The translations under genes and the position numbers were made by a program. This document shows, one piece after another, positions 43,389 through 53,349 of a DNA stretch of 64,000 nucleotides (its first letter is position 1; every line of letters begins with the position of its first letter). Below the pieces are notes generated by a model, which ran no database searches, was not told the origin of the DNA, and worked only from the letters and a program-made list of their open reading frames with translations. This stretch comes from an uncultured Lachnospiraceae bacterium (lineage in GTDB: Bacteria > Bacillota > Clostridia > Lachnospirales > Lachnospiraceae), in assembly GCA_947176505.1 (NCBI GenBank), contig CAMWQW010000011.1:1-64000 (forward strand). The letters are read 5' to 3'.

Positions 43389-44885
43389 TTAGCGGAATGC
43401 CGCCTCATTCCATCTCAGCTCGTTCTTGAAGTTACGGATTGTCGTGTCTTTATCAATAACAACGCTCTCAATACCCATAGCTGCCGCCCAATCTACCATC
43501 TGGTCTACAGTCAGGTCGTATGAGAATGCCGTATGATGTGCTCCTCCCGCAAGAATCCATGCTGTCGCGCCTATTTCCATATTCGGCTGCGGTGTCCAGA
43601 ACGCTGTTCCCACAGGCAGTTTCGGCATAGGCTTCTCCACCTTCTTACAGTCAACCGCGTTAATCAGCAGTCTGAATCTCGTACCAAGATCAACCAATGA
43701 ACATGCCACTGCCGAACCGGTCTTAGACGTAAATACAAGACGTGCAGGATCTTCCCTGTTACCCATGGACAGCGGGCATACTCTGATTCCAATCTCGCCG
43801 TCCGCCACAGAAGGGCATACTTCCAGCATATGCGCCTGTAATATACCTTCTTTGCCCGGAACAAGATTATACGTGTAATCTTCCATCATAGAGGTTCCTT
43901 TGGCATCCTTGATATCAGCCGTCATCAGTTTCATCATGCGCACCATAGCTGCAACCTTCCAGTCGCCCTCCGCGCCAAAACCATATCCTTTCTCCATCAA
44001 TCTCTGGATTGCAAGACCCGGAAGCTGTTTTAAACCACCCAGCATACCGAAATGAGTCACTACGGCATGATAATCATTATCTGTCAGGAATTTCTCGATA
44101 CCAATCTCCTGCTGTGCCTGCACTGCCACATGCTGTCTGAACTCACCTGCATCACGACCGTCGTCGATAATCTTGTATTTACTATAATATTCTTCTACGA
44201 GCGCATCCACATCACCCTGCGGAACCGCATTGACATAGTCAACCAGATCGTTAACGCTGTAATGGTCGATCTCCCAGCCGAATTTAATCTGTGCTTCTAC
44301 CTTGTCACCCTCTGTTACTGCCACATTATTCATATTATCACCGAAACGGCATACACGGATATGAGAACACTCAATCACTCCAAGCGCTGTTCTCATCCAG
44401 CTTCCGAGCTGCTCCTGAACGCCCGGATTCGCCCAGTGTCCTACGATAATTTTTCTCTCGATACCCATGCGGCTCACAATATGACCGTATTCTCTATCGC
44501 CATGCGCTGACTGGTTCTCATTCATGAAATCCATATCTATCGTATCGTAAGGAAGTTCCTCGTTAAACTGTGTATGCAGATGGCAAAGCGGTTTCTTAAA
44601 TTCTTTTAACCCCAGAATCCACATTTTAGCCGGGGAGAACGTGTGCATCCAAGTAATCACACCTGCGCAGTCGGGATCATTGTTGGCATCGTTAAATGTC
44701 TGTCTGATTGATGCCTGACTAATCAGCGTAGGTTTTAACACTACCTCAAACGGTAATTTCCCGGAAGCATTGAGTCCCTCCACAATTTTAGCAGAGTGAT
44801 CTGCCACTTTTCTAAGACATTCGTCACCATACAAATCTTGTGAACCCGTGCAAAACCAGAATTTGTAATTTTTTACTGCTTTCAT
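43389..44885 (-). CDS. araA: L-arabinose isomerase
   Basis: 498 residues from ATG 44885 (GAGGAAAAA upstream); an open frame to 44951 lacks an SD. AraA motifs: FWFCTGSQDLYGDECL at the start, GVITWMHTFSPAKMWI, the metal-site Glu in FGAEGDWKVAAM, then HMLEVCPSVADG, and a final HHTAFSYDLTVDQMVDWA. It converts L-arabinose to L-ribulose. A leader of about 120 bp contains the perfect inverted repeat GATTGAAAAT/ATTTTCAATC near 44965-44990. Confidence 0.96.
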   Translation of the reverse strand: MKAVKNYKFWFCTGSQDLYGDECLRKVADHSAKIVEGLNASGKLPFEVVLKPTLISQASIRQTFNDANNDPDCAGVITWMHTFSPAKMWILGLKEFKKPLCHLHTQFNEELPYDTIDMDFMNENQSAHGDREYGHIVSRMGIERKIIVGHWANPGVQEQLGSWMRTALGVIECSHIRVCRFGDNMNNVAVTEGDKVEAQIKFGWEIDHYSVNDLVDYVNAVPQGDVDALVEEYYSKYKIIDDGRDAGEFRQHVAVQAQQEIGIEKFLTDNDYHAVVTHFGMLGGLKQLPGLAIQRLMEKGYGFGAEGDWKVAAMVRMMKLMTADIKDAKGTSMMEDYTYNLVPGKEGILQAHMLEVCPSVADGEIGIRVCPLSMGNREDPARLVFTSKTGSAVACSLVDLGTRFRLLINAVDCKKVEKPMPKLPVGTAFWTPQPNMEIGATAWILAGGAHHTAFSYDLTVDQMVDWAAAMGIESVVIDKDTTIRNFKNELRWNEAAFR

Positions 44886-45105
44886 TTTTTCCTCACTTCT
44901 GCGCTGCTTTTTGCGCTTAACGAGTTTGTGACAAGCAACGCGCAGACACAAATCTCGCGATTGAAAATTCTGATTTTCAATCTCTGCCCTTCAGTTGGTT
45001 GCATTTCATCTTATAAAAATTTTATCACTTGTATATACCTTTATGCAAGCAATATGTATTGATTTAATTAAATTATTTTATATTTATGTATAATATCCTC
45101 TTAAT

Positions 45106-46821
45106 TTAGCAAAAACCGGACGTCTGCTCGGACAATTGCGCAATCGTCTCAGAAACCCTGTCAAGCGCATCGAGAATGTCCCGCATACTATCCGTAAGTG
45201 CTGTTGTGTTGCCAACTACATCGGATATATTCTGAGCGCTCACATGAACATTGCTTGCAATGGCGTCATTGGATTCCGCTACGGCACCCATCAGGTTGCC
45301 AAACGCCTCCATATCAGACCTGATACCACCCATCATCCGGTCTACCGCAATAGAATCCTGTAAGTATTTCTCTCCGGTTTTTTCTAATTCTTCATAATCC
45401 GGCATCACATGTTCATCGACAAACCTCACCATGCGCTTAGCATTCTCTGCAAGCTGCATAACAGCGGTAATCGCGCCCTCCGAAATCGCCTGAATACCGC
45501 CTGCTGTCTCTTTGGCATTATCCGCAAGCACGCGAATCTCATCCGCCACCACCACAAACCCTTTGCCTGCTTCCCCTGCTCTGGCTGCTTCTATCGATGC
45601 ATTTAATGCCAGAAGGTTTGTCTTGGAAGCTATGCTTAGGATTGTATCCGTCAAGCCGTTAATATTTTCAATCTGGCGGCTATCCTCAATCGACGTTTTC
45701 AGCGCCGCGTCAAGCTGTCTGATCACGCCCTCCGCCGACTGTCTGTTCTCCTGCGCTCTTCTTTGCAGCTCTTCCGCGCGCTGTTTAATCTCCGCCGCGT
45801 AAGCAGTTCCTTCCACAGCTTTGCTTATAATATTATCCGCTGATTCTTCCGCGTCCTTAGTGCTTTCATTGACACAGGTAGCAGTCGCCGATATCTCCTG
45901 CATGGTAGCCGCCAACCCCTCCAACGTTTCAGACGTTTCGCCCGCATTCCGCGTAGTCAGTTCCGCCACATTATTAACCTTCTGCTGCTGCGCGTCTATC
46001 TCTTGTCCGCACGCGATAACGCCGCCGATCATATCCTGTAACATCTCCAGAAATTGATTGACGCCCTGCGCCAGCACGGATATCTCGTCCTTGGTATTCA
46101 CTGCCACACGCTTCTTTAAGTCTCCTTTTCCCTGCTGTATATCTGCAATCATCTCTTCAATCTCGGAAGCCATCTTCTTAATAGGCGTAACAATCAGCTT
46201 GTTAGATATCACCGTGACCACTACAGCCATAACAACCAGCAGAACAGCCGCCACTACTACCGCATCTTGCGACTTTAAAGCAGCATCCTCCAGCTCCACC
46301 TCTCCGGCTGCCAGATTAATCTCTGACGCCGACATCAATCTGTCCATATTGGTCGTAATAGAATCATTCACCATATAGAGCTTGTTCGTAATAAGGAGGT
46401 TCGCAGTTTCTTTGTCTCCGGAGCGGCTTGCCGCCAAGATTTCTTCTACAGCGGTATCATAATCATTCATTTTACTTTCCACAGAATCAAATACTGCCTG
46501 TACATCCTCGCTGTCAATCTGCTCTTCATACTCTTTCATCTTCTGCCACATCTCTGTCCTTGTAGCTCTGATCTCATCCGCTTTTTTATCCATTACAGAG
46601 GATAGTTTTGTATTCACATGGGCATACATCGCAGAGTAAATCTGCAGATAGTTTTCATTGATCACATGTATCGTGTCGATTTCCTTCACTTCATGGTCCA
46701 TGAATCTCTGGCTTCTGTCCGATATCCGCATAATAGTATTGGCAAGGATTGTCAACGCTGCCACCGCCACTGCCACCATCATAATCATTGCTATCGCAAA
46801 TTTATAGGCTATTTTCTTCAT
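45106..46821 (-). CDS. Methyl-accepting chemotaxis protein in the arabinose transporter operon
   Basis: 571 residues from ATG 46821 (GGAG 10 nt upstream). TM1 (about 7-30), a four-helix-bundle sensor domain (about 31-190) like that of MCPs that read periplasmic binding proteins, TM2 (about 188-210), HAMP, and a signalling domain with [20 protein letters not shown] and the CheA/CheW tip. It lies between the sugar transporter genes and araA on the same strand, downstream of a hairpin, so it may be made by read-through. Probably steers toward the transported pentose, directly or via the binding protein. Confidence 0.92.
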   Translation of the reverse strand: MKKIAYKFAIAMIMMVAVAVAALTILANTIMRISDRSQRFMDHEVKEIDTIHVINENYLQIYSAMYAHVNTKLSSVMDKKADEIRATRTEMWQKMKEYEEQIDSEDVQAVFDSVESKMNDYDTAVEEILAASRSGDKETANLLITNKLYMVNDSITTNMDRLMSASEINLAAGEVELEDAALKSQDAVVVAAVLLVVMAVVVTVISNKLIVTPIKKMASEIEEMIADIQQGKGDLKKRVAVNTKDEISVLAQGVNQFLEMLQDMIGGVIACGQEIDAQQQKVNNVAELTTRNAGETSETLEGLAATMQEISATATCVNESTKDAEESADNIISKAVEGTAYAAEIKQRAEELQRRAQENRQSAEGVIRQLDAALKTSIEDSRQIENINGLTDTILSIASKTNLLALNASIEAARAGEAGKGFVVVADEIRVLADNAKETAGGIQAISEGAITAVMQLAENAKRMVRFVDEHVMPDYEELEKTGEKYLQDSIAVDRMMGGIRSDMEAFGNLMGAVAESNDAIASNVHVSAQNISDVVGNTTALTDSMRDILDALDRVSETIAQLSEQTSGFC

Positions 46822-46856
46822 AATCAGAGTACTCCTTTTCTTATACTCCCACATGG

Positions 46857-46912
46857 TGAAAAAGAGACGCACATGACATGCGCGTCTCTCGTATTTATTT
46901 AAGCGCTTACAT
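46857..46912 (-). terminator. Terminator/attenuator with overlapping cre-like site after the transporter genes
   Basis: AGAGACGC and GCGTCTCT (46863-46889) form a stem with a T5 run on the minus strand between permease 2 and the MCP gene. Just upstream, TGTAAGCGCTTAAA (about 46897-46910) matches the CcpA cre consensus closely. The site's location suggests that catabolite control and partial termination limit MCP and araA expression. Confidence 0.6.
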
Positions 46913-47935
46913 TTATGCCTTCTTGCTCTCCTTAATCTTAGCCAGAATTGCCTGCAATACGATAAAGAAGCACAACAGGATTGCCGTCACGATATTAGCC
47001 CAAGAGCTGACAAGCTTACCGTGCGATTTAACCAACGTGGAAATTGTACCGTTAATCAATACACCAACTAAAGATCCTCCCACATTACCGACACCACCGG
47101 TCAAGAGCGTACCACCGATAACGGCGGAAGAAATCGCATCCATCTCCAGTCCGGATGCCTGTGTGGTCGTACCGCACATGGTGTTCAAGCAGTAACAGAT
47201 ACCGCCGATAGAAGCGAGGAAGCTGGCAAGAACGTATGTCTTCATCTTAGTCTTGCGCACATCCAGACCCATCAACGTTGCCGACTGACTGTTGCCGCCC
47301 ACCGCATAGATGCTTCTTCCGAATTTCGTGTATTTCAGCATTAAGAAAATCAATAATACCACAAGCAGAGCTATTACTACCGTAATTCTCACATAAGGTA
47401 TCTGTAAGATACCCTTTTTGTTCTCATATGCTCCGATATTAAACGGTATGTTCAGCTTCATATTGGAAAGCTTTACAAAAAGCGCATCCGATACAATACT
47501 TACCTGATCCGTACAAATGACTGCCGTCATACCTCTCGCGAAGAACATACCTGCCATTGTTACGATGAACGGCTGGATATCCAGATAAGCGATACAGAAT
47601 CCCTGCACGATACCAAATACAATACCAATAAGCAATACAAGCAGCATCAGCACAGGGCTCTTCATGCCCCACTCTTCCATGCCTACTGCCAAAAACATAC
47701 AATCCATAGCCACTACGGAGCCTACGGAAATATCAATACCACCTGTCAGCATAACGCATGTCATGCCCGCCGTGATACAGATCAGACCTGCATTATTAAT
47801 CAGGATATTCAGGAATGTCTGCAAATGCGTAAATCCCTTATTCGCATACACGACACAGCCCGCTGCATACATCACAACAAACAGGATGACGGTGATAAGT
47901 AATAAGATACTGTTGCCATTCAACTTCTTCTTCAT
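46913..47935 (-). CDS. Sugar ABC permease, YjfF/RbsC type
   Basis: 340 residues, about ten TM helices. RbsC-family core: [29 protein letters not shown] and [21 protein letters not shown] segment, then [21 protein letters not shown] near the end. AGGAGG overlaps the stop of the first permease gene. In order and type it corresponds to YjfF of the YtfQRT-YjfF furanose transporter, forming a heterodimer with the other permease. Confidence 0.9.
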   Translation of the reverse strand: MKKKLNGNSILLLITVILFVVMYAAGCVVYANKGFTHLQTFLNILINNAGLICITAGMTCVMLTGGIDISVGSVVAMDCMFLAVGMEEWGMKSPVLMLLVLLIGIVFGIVQGFCIAYLDIQPFIVTMAGMFFARGMTAVICTDQVSIVSDALFVKLSNMKLNIPFNIGAYENKKGILQIPYVRITVVIALLVVLLIFLMLKYTKFGRSIYAVGGNSQSATLMGLDVRKTKMKTYVLASFLASIGGICYCLNTMCGTTTQASGLEMDAISSAVIGGTLLTGGVGNVGGSLVGVLINGTISTLVKSHGKLVSSWANIVTAILLCFFIVLQAILAKIKESKKA

Positions 47936-47941
47936 ACTTGT

Positions 47942-49015
47942 TTACGCCTCCTTTGCAGCCGCTTTTTTAGCCGACAATTTCTTAAAGTACTCTCTTACGG
48001 GTTCTGCCTGAATAACTACAATCAGGATAACCACGATTGCCTTAAATACCGGCGCCTGTGCAGAGGATACTCCCAATGCATACAGTGTCGTTGTGATTGC
48101 CTGAATTGTGTACGCACCGATGATGGAGCCTGCCAGATTGAATTTACCGCCGCCTAAGCTGTTACCGCCGAGCGCCACTGCTAAAATCGCATCCAATTCC
48201 ATGTTCAGACCGATATTGTTCGTATCAGCGGAATAAATACGTGAGGTTGCGGTAATACCTGCGATACCTGCACACAAACCGCAGATTGCATAGCACATCA
48301 GGATAATCTTCGCCGAGTTGAAGCCGGAAATCCTTGCCGCTTTCTTGTTGATACCAACGCTCTGTACAAATGTGCCAAGCGCTGTAAATTTCAGTAACAA
48401 TGCCATAATCAGAACGCATATCGCCGCAATCAGAATCGGTGTCGGGAGGAATCCTACATAAGATCCGAAGAACTGGAAAGAAGGTACGCGCACATACACG
48501 ATTGCACTGTTGCACAAAAGCAATCCAATCGCACGTCCTGCCGACCATAGAATCAGCGTTGCAACCATTGGCTGAATATTCAAATACGCTACCAAGAAAC
48601 CGTTAAACAAACCACAGACAACTGCAACTAAGATACCTGCGCCGATGCCGACCCAGAGGGGACGTGCATATTCGGAAACATTGGTCACACCGTATCCTGC
48701 CAGAAGCATACAGCACATACCGCCCGACAAGCTCATAACAGAACCGACTGAAATATCCGTTCCTGCGGAAGCGGATACAACAAGCGTCATACCGATTGCC
48801 AGAATCGCCACTTCACTGCCACGATTTAAGATATCAATCAAACGTCCGTATAAAATCGTGTTTCCGGAAGAAGTAACCTGTGTACTGATTGAAAAGAATC
48901 CAAACGGAGCATTTCCGCTCGCTAAATCATAGATTACATTTACCAGCATGACAAGTATCATACTGAATATGGGCAGGAACAACTGCATTTTTGTTATTTT
49001 CTTTAATTTACTCAT
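47942..49015 (-). CDS. Sugar ABC permease, YtfT/RbsC type
   Basis: 357 residues from ATG 49015 (GGAGG 8 nt upstream), overlapping the ATPase stop by 8 bp. Multi-TM, with ILAIGMTLVVSASAGTDISVGSVMSLSG, GLFNGFLVAYLNIQPMVATL and AVALGGNSLGGGKFNLAGSI. Partner of the next permease; the pair resembles YtfT plus YjfF rather than a homodimeric RbsC. Confidence 0.9.
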   Translation of the reverse strand: MSKLKKITKMQLFLPIFSMILVMLVNVIYDLASGNAPFGFFSISTQVTSSGNTILYGRLIDILNRGSEVAILAIGMTLVVSASAGTDISVGSVMSLSGGMCCMLLAGYGVTNVSEYARPLWVGIGAGILVAVVCGLFNGFLVAYLNIQPMVATLILWSAGRAIGLLLCNSAIVYVRVPSFQFFGSYVGFLPTPILIAAICVLIMALLLKFTALGTFVQSVGINKKAARISGFNSAKIILMCYAICGLCAGIAGITATSRIYSADTNNIGLNMELDAILAVALGGNSLGGGKFNLAGSIIGAYTIQAITTTLYALGVSSAQAPVFKAIVVILIVVIQAEPVREYFKKLSAKKAAAKEA

Positions 49016-50531
49016 GTGATGCACCTCCCGCAATTGCGTGCATTACGCCTTCCTGTGTCATATCGCTGCCATCAATCTCACCGACCTTAGCGCCGTCACG
49101 CAGGACAGCCATTCGGTTACAGGTACGCAGCATCTCTTCAATCTCTGACGAGATAAAGATCAAGCTCTTACCTTCCTGCGCAAGTTTGATGACCAATTTC
49201 TGAATCTCTGTTTTCGTACCGATATCGATACCACGGGTAGGCTCATCCAGAATCAGGAAATCCGGATTGGTTGCAAGCCATCTTGCCAGAATCACCTTCT
49301 GCTGGTTACCACCCGACAGCCTTTTGATCAGTGTCTCTCTGCTCGCTGTCTTAATCTGCAGCATTTCTATGTACTTATCCGCTATCTCAATCTGTTTCGC
49401 CATCGGTATCTTCTTAAAGATGCCGGCTTTCGCCTGCATCGCGAGGATAATGTTCTCACGTACTGACAGGTCACCGATAATACCCTCTGCTTTTCTGTCA
49501 TCCGGAAGAAGTCCCATACCAAGATTCATGGCATCTATCGGACTCTTAACCTTCACATCCTGTCCGGCGACTTTGAGCGTACCGCTCTGTGCTCTGTCCG
49601 CGCCGTATATAACACGTGCCAGCTCGCTTCGTCCGCTTCCGAGCAGACCGGTAAGACCGACTACCTCACCCTTATGTATCTCTAAATCAAACGGTTTGAT
49701 TGTTCCTGAATGGCTCAAGCCTTTCGCATCAATCTCAAGCGGAACCTTGGAGAAATCCGTAGTCCCTTCCGGTTTGATGGATGCAAGATCATCGAAGTCT
49801 TTACCCATCATCGCCGCTACCAGCTTCACTCTGGGGAGTTCTTCCACAGTATACTCGCCGACCAGCGTACCGTTACGAAGCACGGTAATACCATCGCAAA
49901 CCGCGTATACCTGCTCCAAGAAGTGTGTTACGAATATGATACCGACGCCCTGATCTCTCAATCTCTTCATCATGCCAAACAGCTTCTCTACCTCATTGTC
50001 ATCCAGAGAAGACGTAGGCTCGTCAAGAATCAGAACCTTACTTTCCATATCTACAGCACGGGCAATTGCTATCATCTGCTGCAATGCCAGTGAATATTCT
50101 TCCAAATTTCTTGTTACTTCAATCTCTAAATCCAAGTCTTTCATCAGCTGCGCCGCCATCTGATTCATCTTGCGGCGGTTAACCGTTCCAATCTTAGTGA
50201 GCGGTTCACGTCCGATATAAAGATTCTCTGCAACCGAAAGGTTCGGGCAAAGATTAACTTCCTGATAAACTGTTGAAATTCCCTTATGCTGGGCATCCAT
50301 CGTGTCTTTATTGACAATCGGACCCTCAATACCGTCTACGTGAATCTCGCCGGCTTCGAATTTGTTGACACCCGTCAAACACTTAATCAACGTAGATTTC
50401 CCTGCACCGTTCTCACCCATCAGTGCACGAATTTCACCTTTTTTCAAGGTAAAATCAACATTGTCAAGCGCCTTGACCCCCGGGAATGTCATGCAGATAC
50501 CGCGCATTGTTAAAGCAATATTGCTATCCAT
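49008..50531 (-). CDS. Sugar ABC transporter ATPase with two ABC domains (YtfR/RbsA type)
   Basis: 507 residues from ATG 50531 (AGGAGG upstream). The first ABC domain has Walker A GENGAGKSTLIKCL and Walker B LILDEPTSSLD; the second has the usual degenerate Walker A GLLGSGRSELARVI, the signature LSGGNQQKVILARWLATNP and LILDEPTRGIDIGTK. It drives a CUT2-type importer together with the two permeases that follow. Start is separated from the binding-protein gene by an attenuator-like hairpin. Confidence 0.93.
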   Translation of the reverse strand: MDSNIALTMRGICMTFPGVKALDNVDFTLKKGEIRALMGENGAGKSTLIKCLTGVNKFEAGEIHVDGIEGPIVNKDTMDAQHKGISTVYQEVNLCPNLSVAENLYIGREPLTKIGTVNRRKMNQMAAQLMKDLDLEIEVTRNLEEYSLALQQMIAIARAVDMESKVLILDEPTSSLDDNEVEKLFGMMKRLRDQGVGIIFVTHFLEQVYAVCDGITVLRNGTLVGEYTVEELPRVKLVAAMMGKDFDDLASIKPEGTTDFSKVPLEIDAKGLSHSGTIKPFDLEIHKGEVVGLTGLLGSGRSELARVIYGADRAQSGTLKVAGQDVKVKSPIDAMNLGMGLLPDDRKAEGIIGDLSVRENIILAMQAKAGIFKKIPMAKQIEIADKYIEMLQIKTASRETLIKRLSGGNQQKVILARWLATNPDFLILDEPTRGIDIGTKTEIQKLVIKLAQEGKSLIFISSEIEEMLRTCNRMAVLRDGAKVGEIDGSDMTQEGVMHAIAGGASHE

Positions 50532-50630
50532 ACTAATACCTCCTACTGTCACACATTCCACTGCATTTACGTCAATTTTCCGACAATAATTGCAATTCTC
50601 TTCTATTATACACCAAATTAGGTAAAAGAA

Positions 50631-50656
50631 AAAGGAGAGAAATGAAATTTCTCTCC
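50631..50656 (-). terminator. Attenuator between the binding-protein and ATPase genes
   Basis: GGAGAGAAA and TTTCTCTCC pair with a short loop, followed by a T5 run on the minus strand. It likely lets the binding protein be made in excess over the membrane components. Confidence 0.75.
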
Positions 50657-50692
50657 CTATTCTATTCTAATTATTCGGTTCAAATATAACTC

Positions 50693-51802
50693 TTAGTATG
50701 CACGACCATCAAGTACTTCCTGAGTCATTGTTACTGCGTACTGAGATGTGATACCGGGTGCTACGAAAGCTTCATCCTTAACGATTGTCTGTGCGTCTAC
50801 AGCTTCACCCTTCTCTAACTTCTGAATAACATCTGCTGCGAATTCAGCCTGAAGAGGGTTACACTCTACGTTACAGTTAATCTTGCCATCTAATGTGTAC
50901 TGTAAGCCGTCATGTGTAGCATCGAAGGAGATGATGATTACATCGCCGTCTACACCGTATGTGATACCTGCTGCATCCATTGCATCCATTGCACCGTATG
51001 CTTCGTTATCGTTCTGGCAAACTACTACGTTGAAATCGCTGTAAGACTTAATGAAGGACTCCATAACTTCCTGTCCGCCTGCCTGTGTAAAGTCACCGGA
51101 CTGAGAATCAAGGATTTCCCACTCGCTGTGCTGTGCTGCGATGTTGTTAAAGCCTTCTGTACGTCCGAGTGTTGCAGATGCACCAACAGAACCTTCAATA
51201 ACAAGGATCTTAGCTTCAGCGCCGTCTAAGTACTCTGCTAACCAGTTACCTGCTGTCTCACCTTCTGCAACCATATCGCAGCCAAGCTGTGTTGTGTATA
51301 AAGAAGGATCAGCATCTACGGAACGGTCAACGATCAGTACCGGAATACCTGCGTCCTGTGCTTCCTGAAGAACTGTGTCCCAACCAGCTGTCTCGATAGG
51401 AGCGATACAGATGTAATCCATCTCCTGCTGGATAAAGTTACGAACTGCCTCTAACTGAACTGCATTGTCATTATCAGCATCTACGAAAGACAACTCATAG
51501 CCGTTAGCCTCTGAGAATGCATCCTGATAGTTCTGTGTGTTAGCTGCACGCCAGTCTGACTCATGTCCTACCTGTGCAAAGCCTACGCTGATTGTACCGC
51601 CGTCTGCTGCGGGTGCTTCGTCTGCCGCAGGTGCCTCTTCCTCTGCTGCGGGTGCCTCGTCTGCTGCGGGTGCTTCGTCTGCCGCAGGTGCTTCCTCTGC
51701 CGGAGCAGATGTCTCAGCCGGAGCCGCGTCACCACCGCCGCATCCTACAAGGCTTGCCATTACCATTGCGCCTGCAAGTAAAACTGCTAATTTCTTTTTC
51801 AT
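50693..51802 (-). CDS. Sugar-binding lipoprotein of the arabinose ABC transporter (YtfQ-like)
   Basis: 369 residues. Lipoprotein signal with LVGC lipobox (Cys about 21), then an acidic Ala/Pro linker of APAADE repeats (about 27-68) and a periplasmic-binding-protein type I domain. The start of the domain (ISVGFAQVGHESDWRAANTQ) and the IVDRSV-to-YTTQLGCD segment are typical of the YtfQ (galactofuranose) group. Next to araA/araD, L-arabinofuranose is the likely ligand. AGGAGGAGG precedes the ATG. A close paralogue lies in the sensor locus at 55008. Confidence 0.9.
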   Translation of the reverse strand: MKKKLAVLLAGAMVMASLVGCGGGDAAPAETSAPAEEAPAADEAPAADEAPAAEEEAPAADEAPAADGGTISVGFAQVGHESDWRAANTQNYQDAFSEANGYELSFVDADNDNAVQLEAVRNFIQQEMDYICIAPIETAGWDTVLQEAQDAGIPVLIVDRSVDADPSLYTTQLGCDMVAEGETAGNWLAEYLDGAEAKILVIEGSVGASATLGRTEGFNNIAAQHSEWEILDSQSGDFTQAGGQEVMESFIKSYSDFNVVVCQNDNEAYGAMDAMDAAGITYGVDGDVIIISFDATHDGLQYTLDGKINCNVECNPLQAEFAADVIQKLEKGEAVDAQTIVKDEAFVAPGITSQYAVTMTQEVLDGRAY

Positions 51803-51936
51803 TATTTAGTTCCTCCTCCTATAATAATGTATTAGTTTGAAACGGAAGCATTGTCGCCTCCTCGTTTCTGATATTACTTTAGCAAATCATCTTCTGCTGC
51901 TCAATACAAAATTTTTTTATTTTTATAATTTAGATG

Positions 51937-51985
51937 AGTTGTACAATACAAATTATATGTTATACTATCTGTATTAAGTACAAAT
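51937..51985. promoter_or_regulatory. Two AraR-like operator sites upstream of the binding-protein gene
   Basis: AGTTGTA/TACAAAT (51937-51953) and ATCTGTA/TACAAAT (51967-51985) are interrupted palindromes with centres 31 bp apart, about three helical turns. They resemble the B. subtilis AraR box (ATTTGTAC-type) with longer spacers. The first lies in a minus-strand promoter TTGTAT-18-TATAAA for the transporter operon. Confidence 0.55.
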
Positions 51986-52224
51986 TTATATTTATTGTGA
52001 ATTTTTTATATTTTTTAGGCAGTTAGGTGTGATTTTTTATGATTTATTTTGAAAATGGGCATTTTTTTCTTGTGAATAATTATTACGAGAATGATATTCC
52101 ACCGGTCGGAAGTTAGATTTTTATCTTTCCCCCTATTTAGTTATGAATAAAAATTGTATAATTTATGAACATACTGTGAACAAATATGAGAATTTTTTCT
52201 CTATAAACATGGAAAAAATACGAT

Positions 52225-52243
52225 GTCAGCCTTGGAGGCTGAC
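52225..52243 (+). promoter_or_regulatory. Hairpin just before the araR SD
   Basis: GTCAGCC and GGCTGAC pair around TTGGA; the stem ends two bases before the AAGGAG ribosome site. A TATAAT at 52157-52162 is the likely -10 of the gene. Confidence 0.5.
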
Positions 52244-52260
52244 GCAAGGAGATACTGATT

Positions 52261-53349
52261 ATGACAAAATACGAAACACTGGCGGAAGCTCTTACGGAGC
52301 AGATTACCCGCAATCTGCAAAACGGCATATCCAAACTTCCCACCGAGTCCCAGCTAAGCACGGAGTACAAAGTCAGCCGGCAGACCGTGCGCGCGGCGCT
52401 GACACTACTTAACAAGCAGGGAATTATCACCAGCAGGCAAGGAAGTGGTTCCTACGCTACCGGCTTGTCCGTGGACGGCGACCGCAATATTATTCCCATT
52501 CTCATTTCCAGCCAACACGAATACATCTATCCCCAGCTTCTATCCGACATTCGGCTGGCACTCTCGGAGCAGGGCTACAAACTGCAAATATACCCTACCG
52601 ATAATAATACTTCCGTAGAACGGGCACATCTGGAAACTCTACTGGACAGACCGCCCTGCGCTATCATTGTGGAAGGCTGTAAGAGCACACTGCCCAATCC
52701 CAATCTGGATCTTTACGAGCAACTGCGTGAAAACGGAACCTTTATTCTTTTCCTTCATAATTATTATCCTGCTATGCAGGACTGCATCTATGTTAAAGAC
52801 GATAATTACTACGGCGGCTGTCTGCTGGCAGAACACCTTATTACTCTGGGACATACACAGATTGCCGGTCTGTTTAAGATGGATGACTCACAAGGTCCGG
52901 AACGATATCACGGTGTGGCATCAAGGCTTCGCGATCTTGGTCATCCGTTATCAGACACCCATGTGGGCTGGTACTCTTCCCCGGATATCGCCGCGCTGGA
53001 AGCCAGACAAGATACACGCTTCCTGACCGATTTCATACAAGAGCGGTTATTCGGTTGTTCCGCCGTTGTCTGTTATAATGATGAAGTAGCATACTGGTTA
53101 ATCAAGGAATTGTCTTATGCAGACATTCATGTGCCTCAGGATCTCTCGGTAGTCTGTTTCGACAATAGTTACTTAAGTGAATTGAGCAGCGTGCGCATCA
53201 CTACACTGACCCATGCACCGCATGAAATCAGCGAGTGTGTCGCCGAATGTATCATCGGACATCTGCGCGGCGTGCCTGTAGTTTCACATACAATTCCGTG
53301 GCGGCTCGTCCGCAAGGAAAGCGATGCTCCGTACACCCCTAATCCTTAG
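52261..53349 (+). CDS. araR: AraR-type repressor: GntR winged helix fused to a LacI-type sugar-binding domain
   Basis: 362 residues. Residues 1-70 are a GntR-type winged helix (LPTESQLSTEYKVSRQTVRA, then RQGSGSYATG). The rest (about 75-350) is a periplasmic-binding-like effector domain with ILISSQHEYIYPQLLSDI, HLITLGHTQIAGLF and DLSVVCFDNSYLSEL. This fusion is characteristic of AraR of Firmicutes, which is released by L-arabinose. It is divergent from the transporter operon with its operators between. It converges on and overlaps the YesN-type regulator by 11 bp. Confidence 0.93.
   Translation: MTKYETLAEALTEQITRNLQNGISKLPTESQLSTEYKVSRQTVRAALTLLNKQGIITSRQGSGSYATGLSVDGDRNIIPILISSQHEYIYPQLLSDIRLALSEQGYKLQIYPTDNNTSVERAHLETLLDRPPCAIIVEGCKSTLPNPNLDLYEQLRENGTFILFLHNYYPAMQDCIYVKDDNYYGGCLLAEHLITLGHTQIAGLFKMDDSQGPERYHGVASRLRDLGHPLSDTHVGWYSSPDIAALEARQDTRFLTDFIQERLFGCSAVVCYNDEVAYWLIKELSYADIHVPQDLSVVCFDNSYLSELSSVRITTLTHAPHEISECVAECIIGHLRGVPVVSHTIPWRLVRKESDAPYTPNP

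Noticed and set aside
51537-51840. Ala/Leu-rich plus-strand frames opposite the binding-protein linker
   Set aside because: Antisense of the APAADE repeat in the lipoprotein gene; no start signals.
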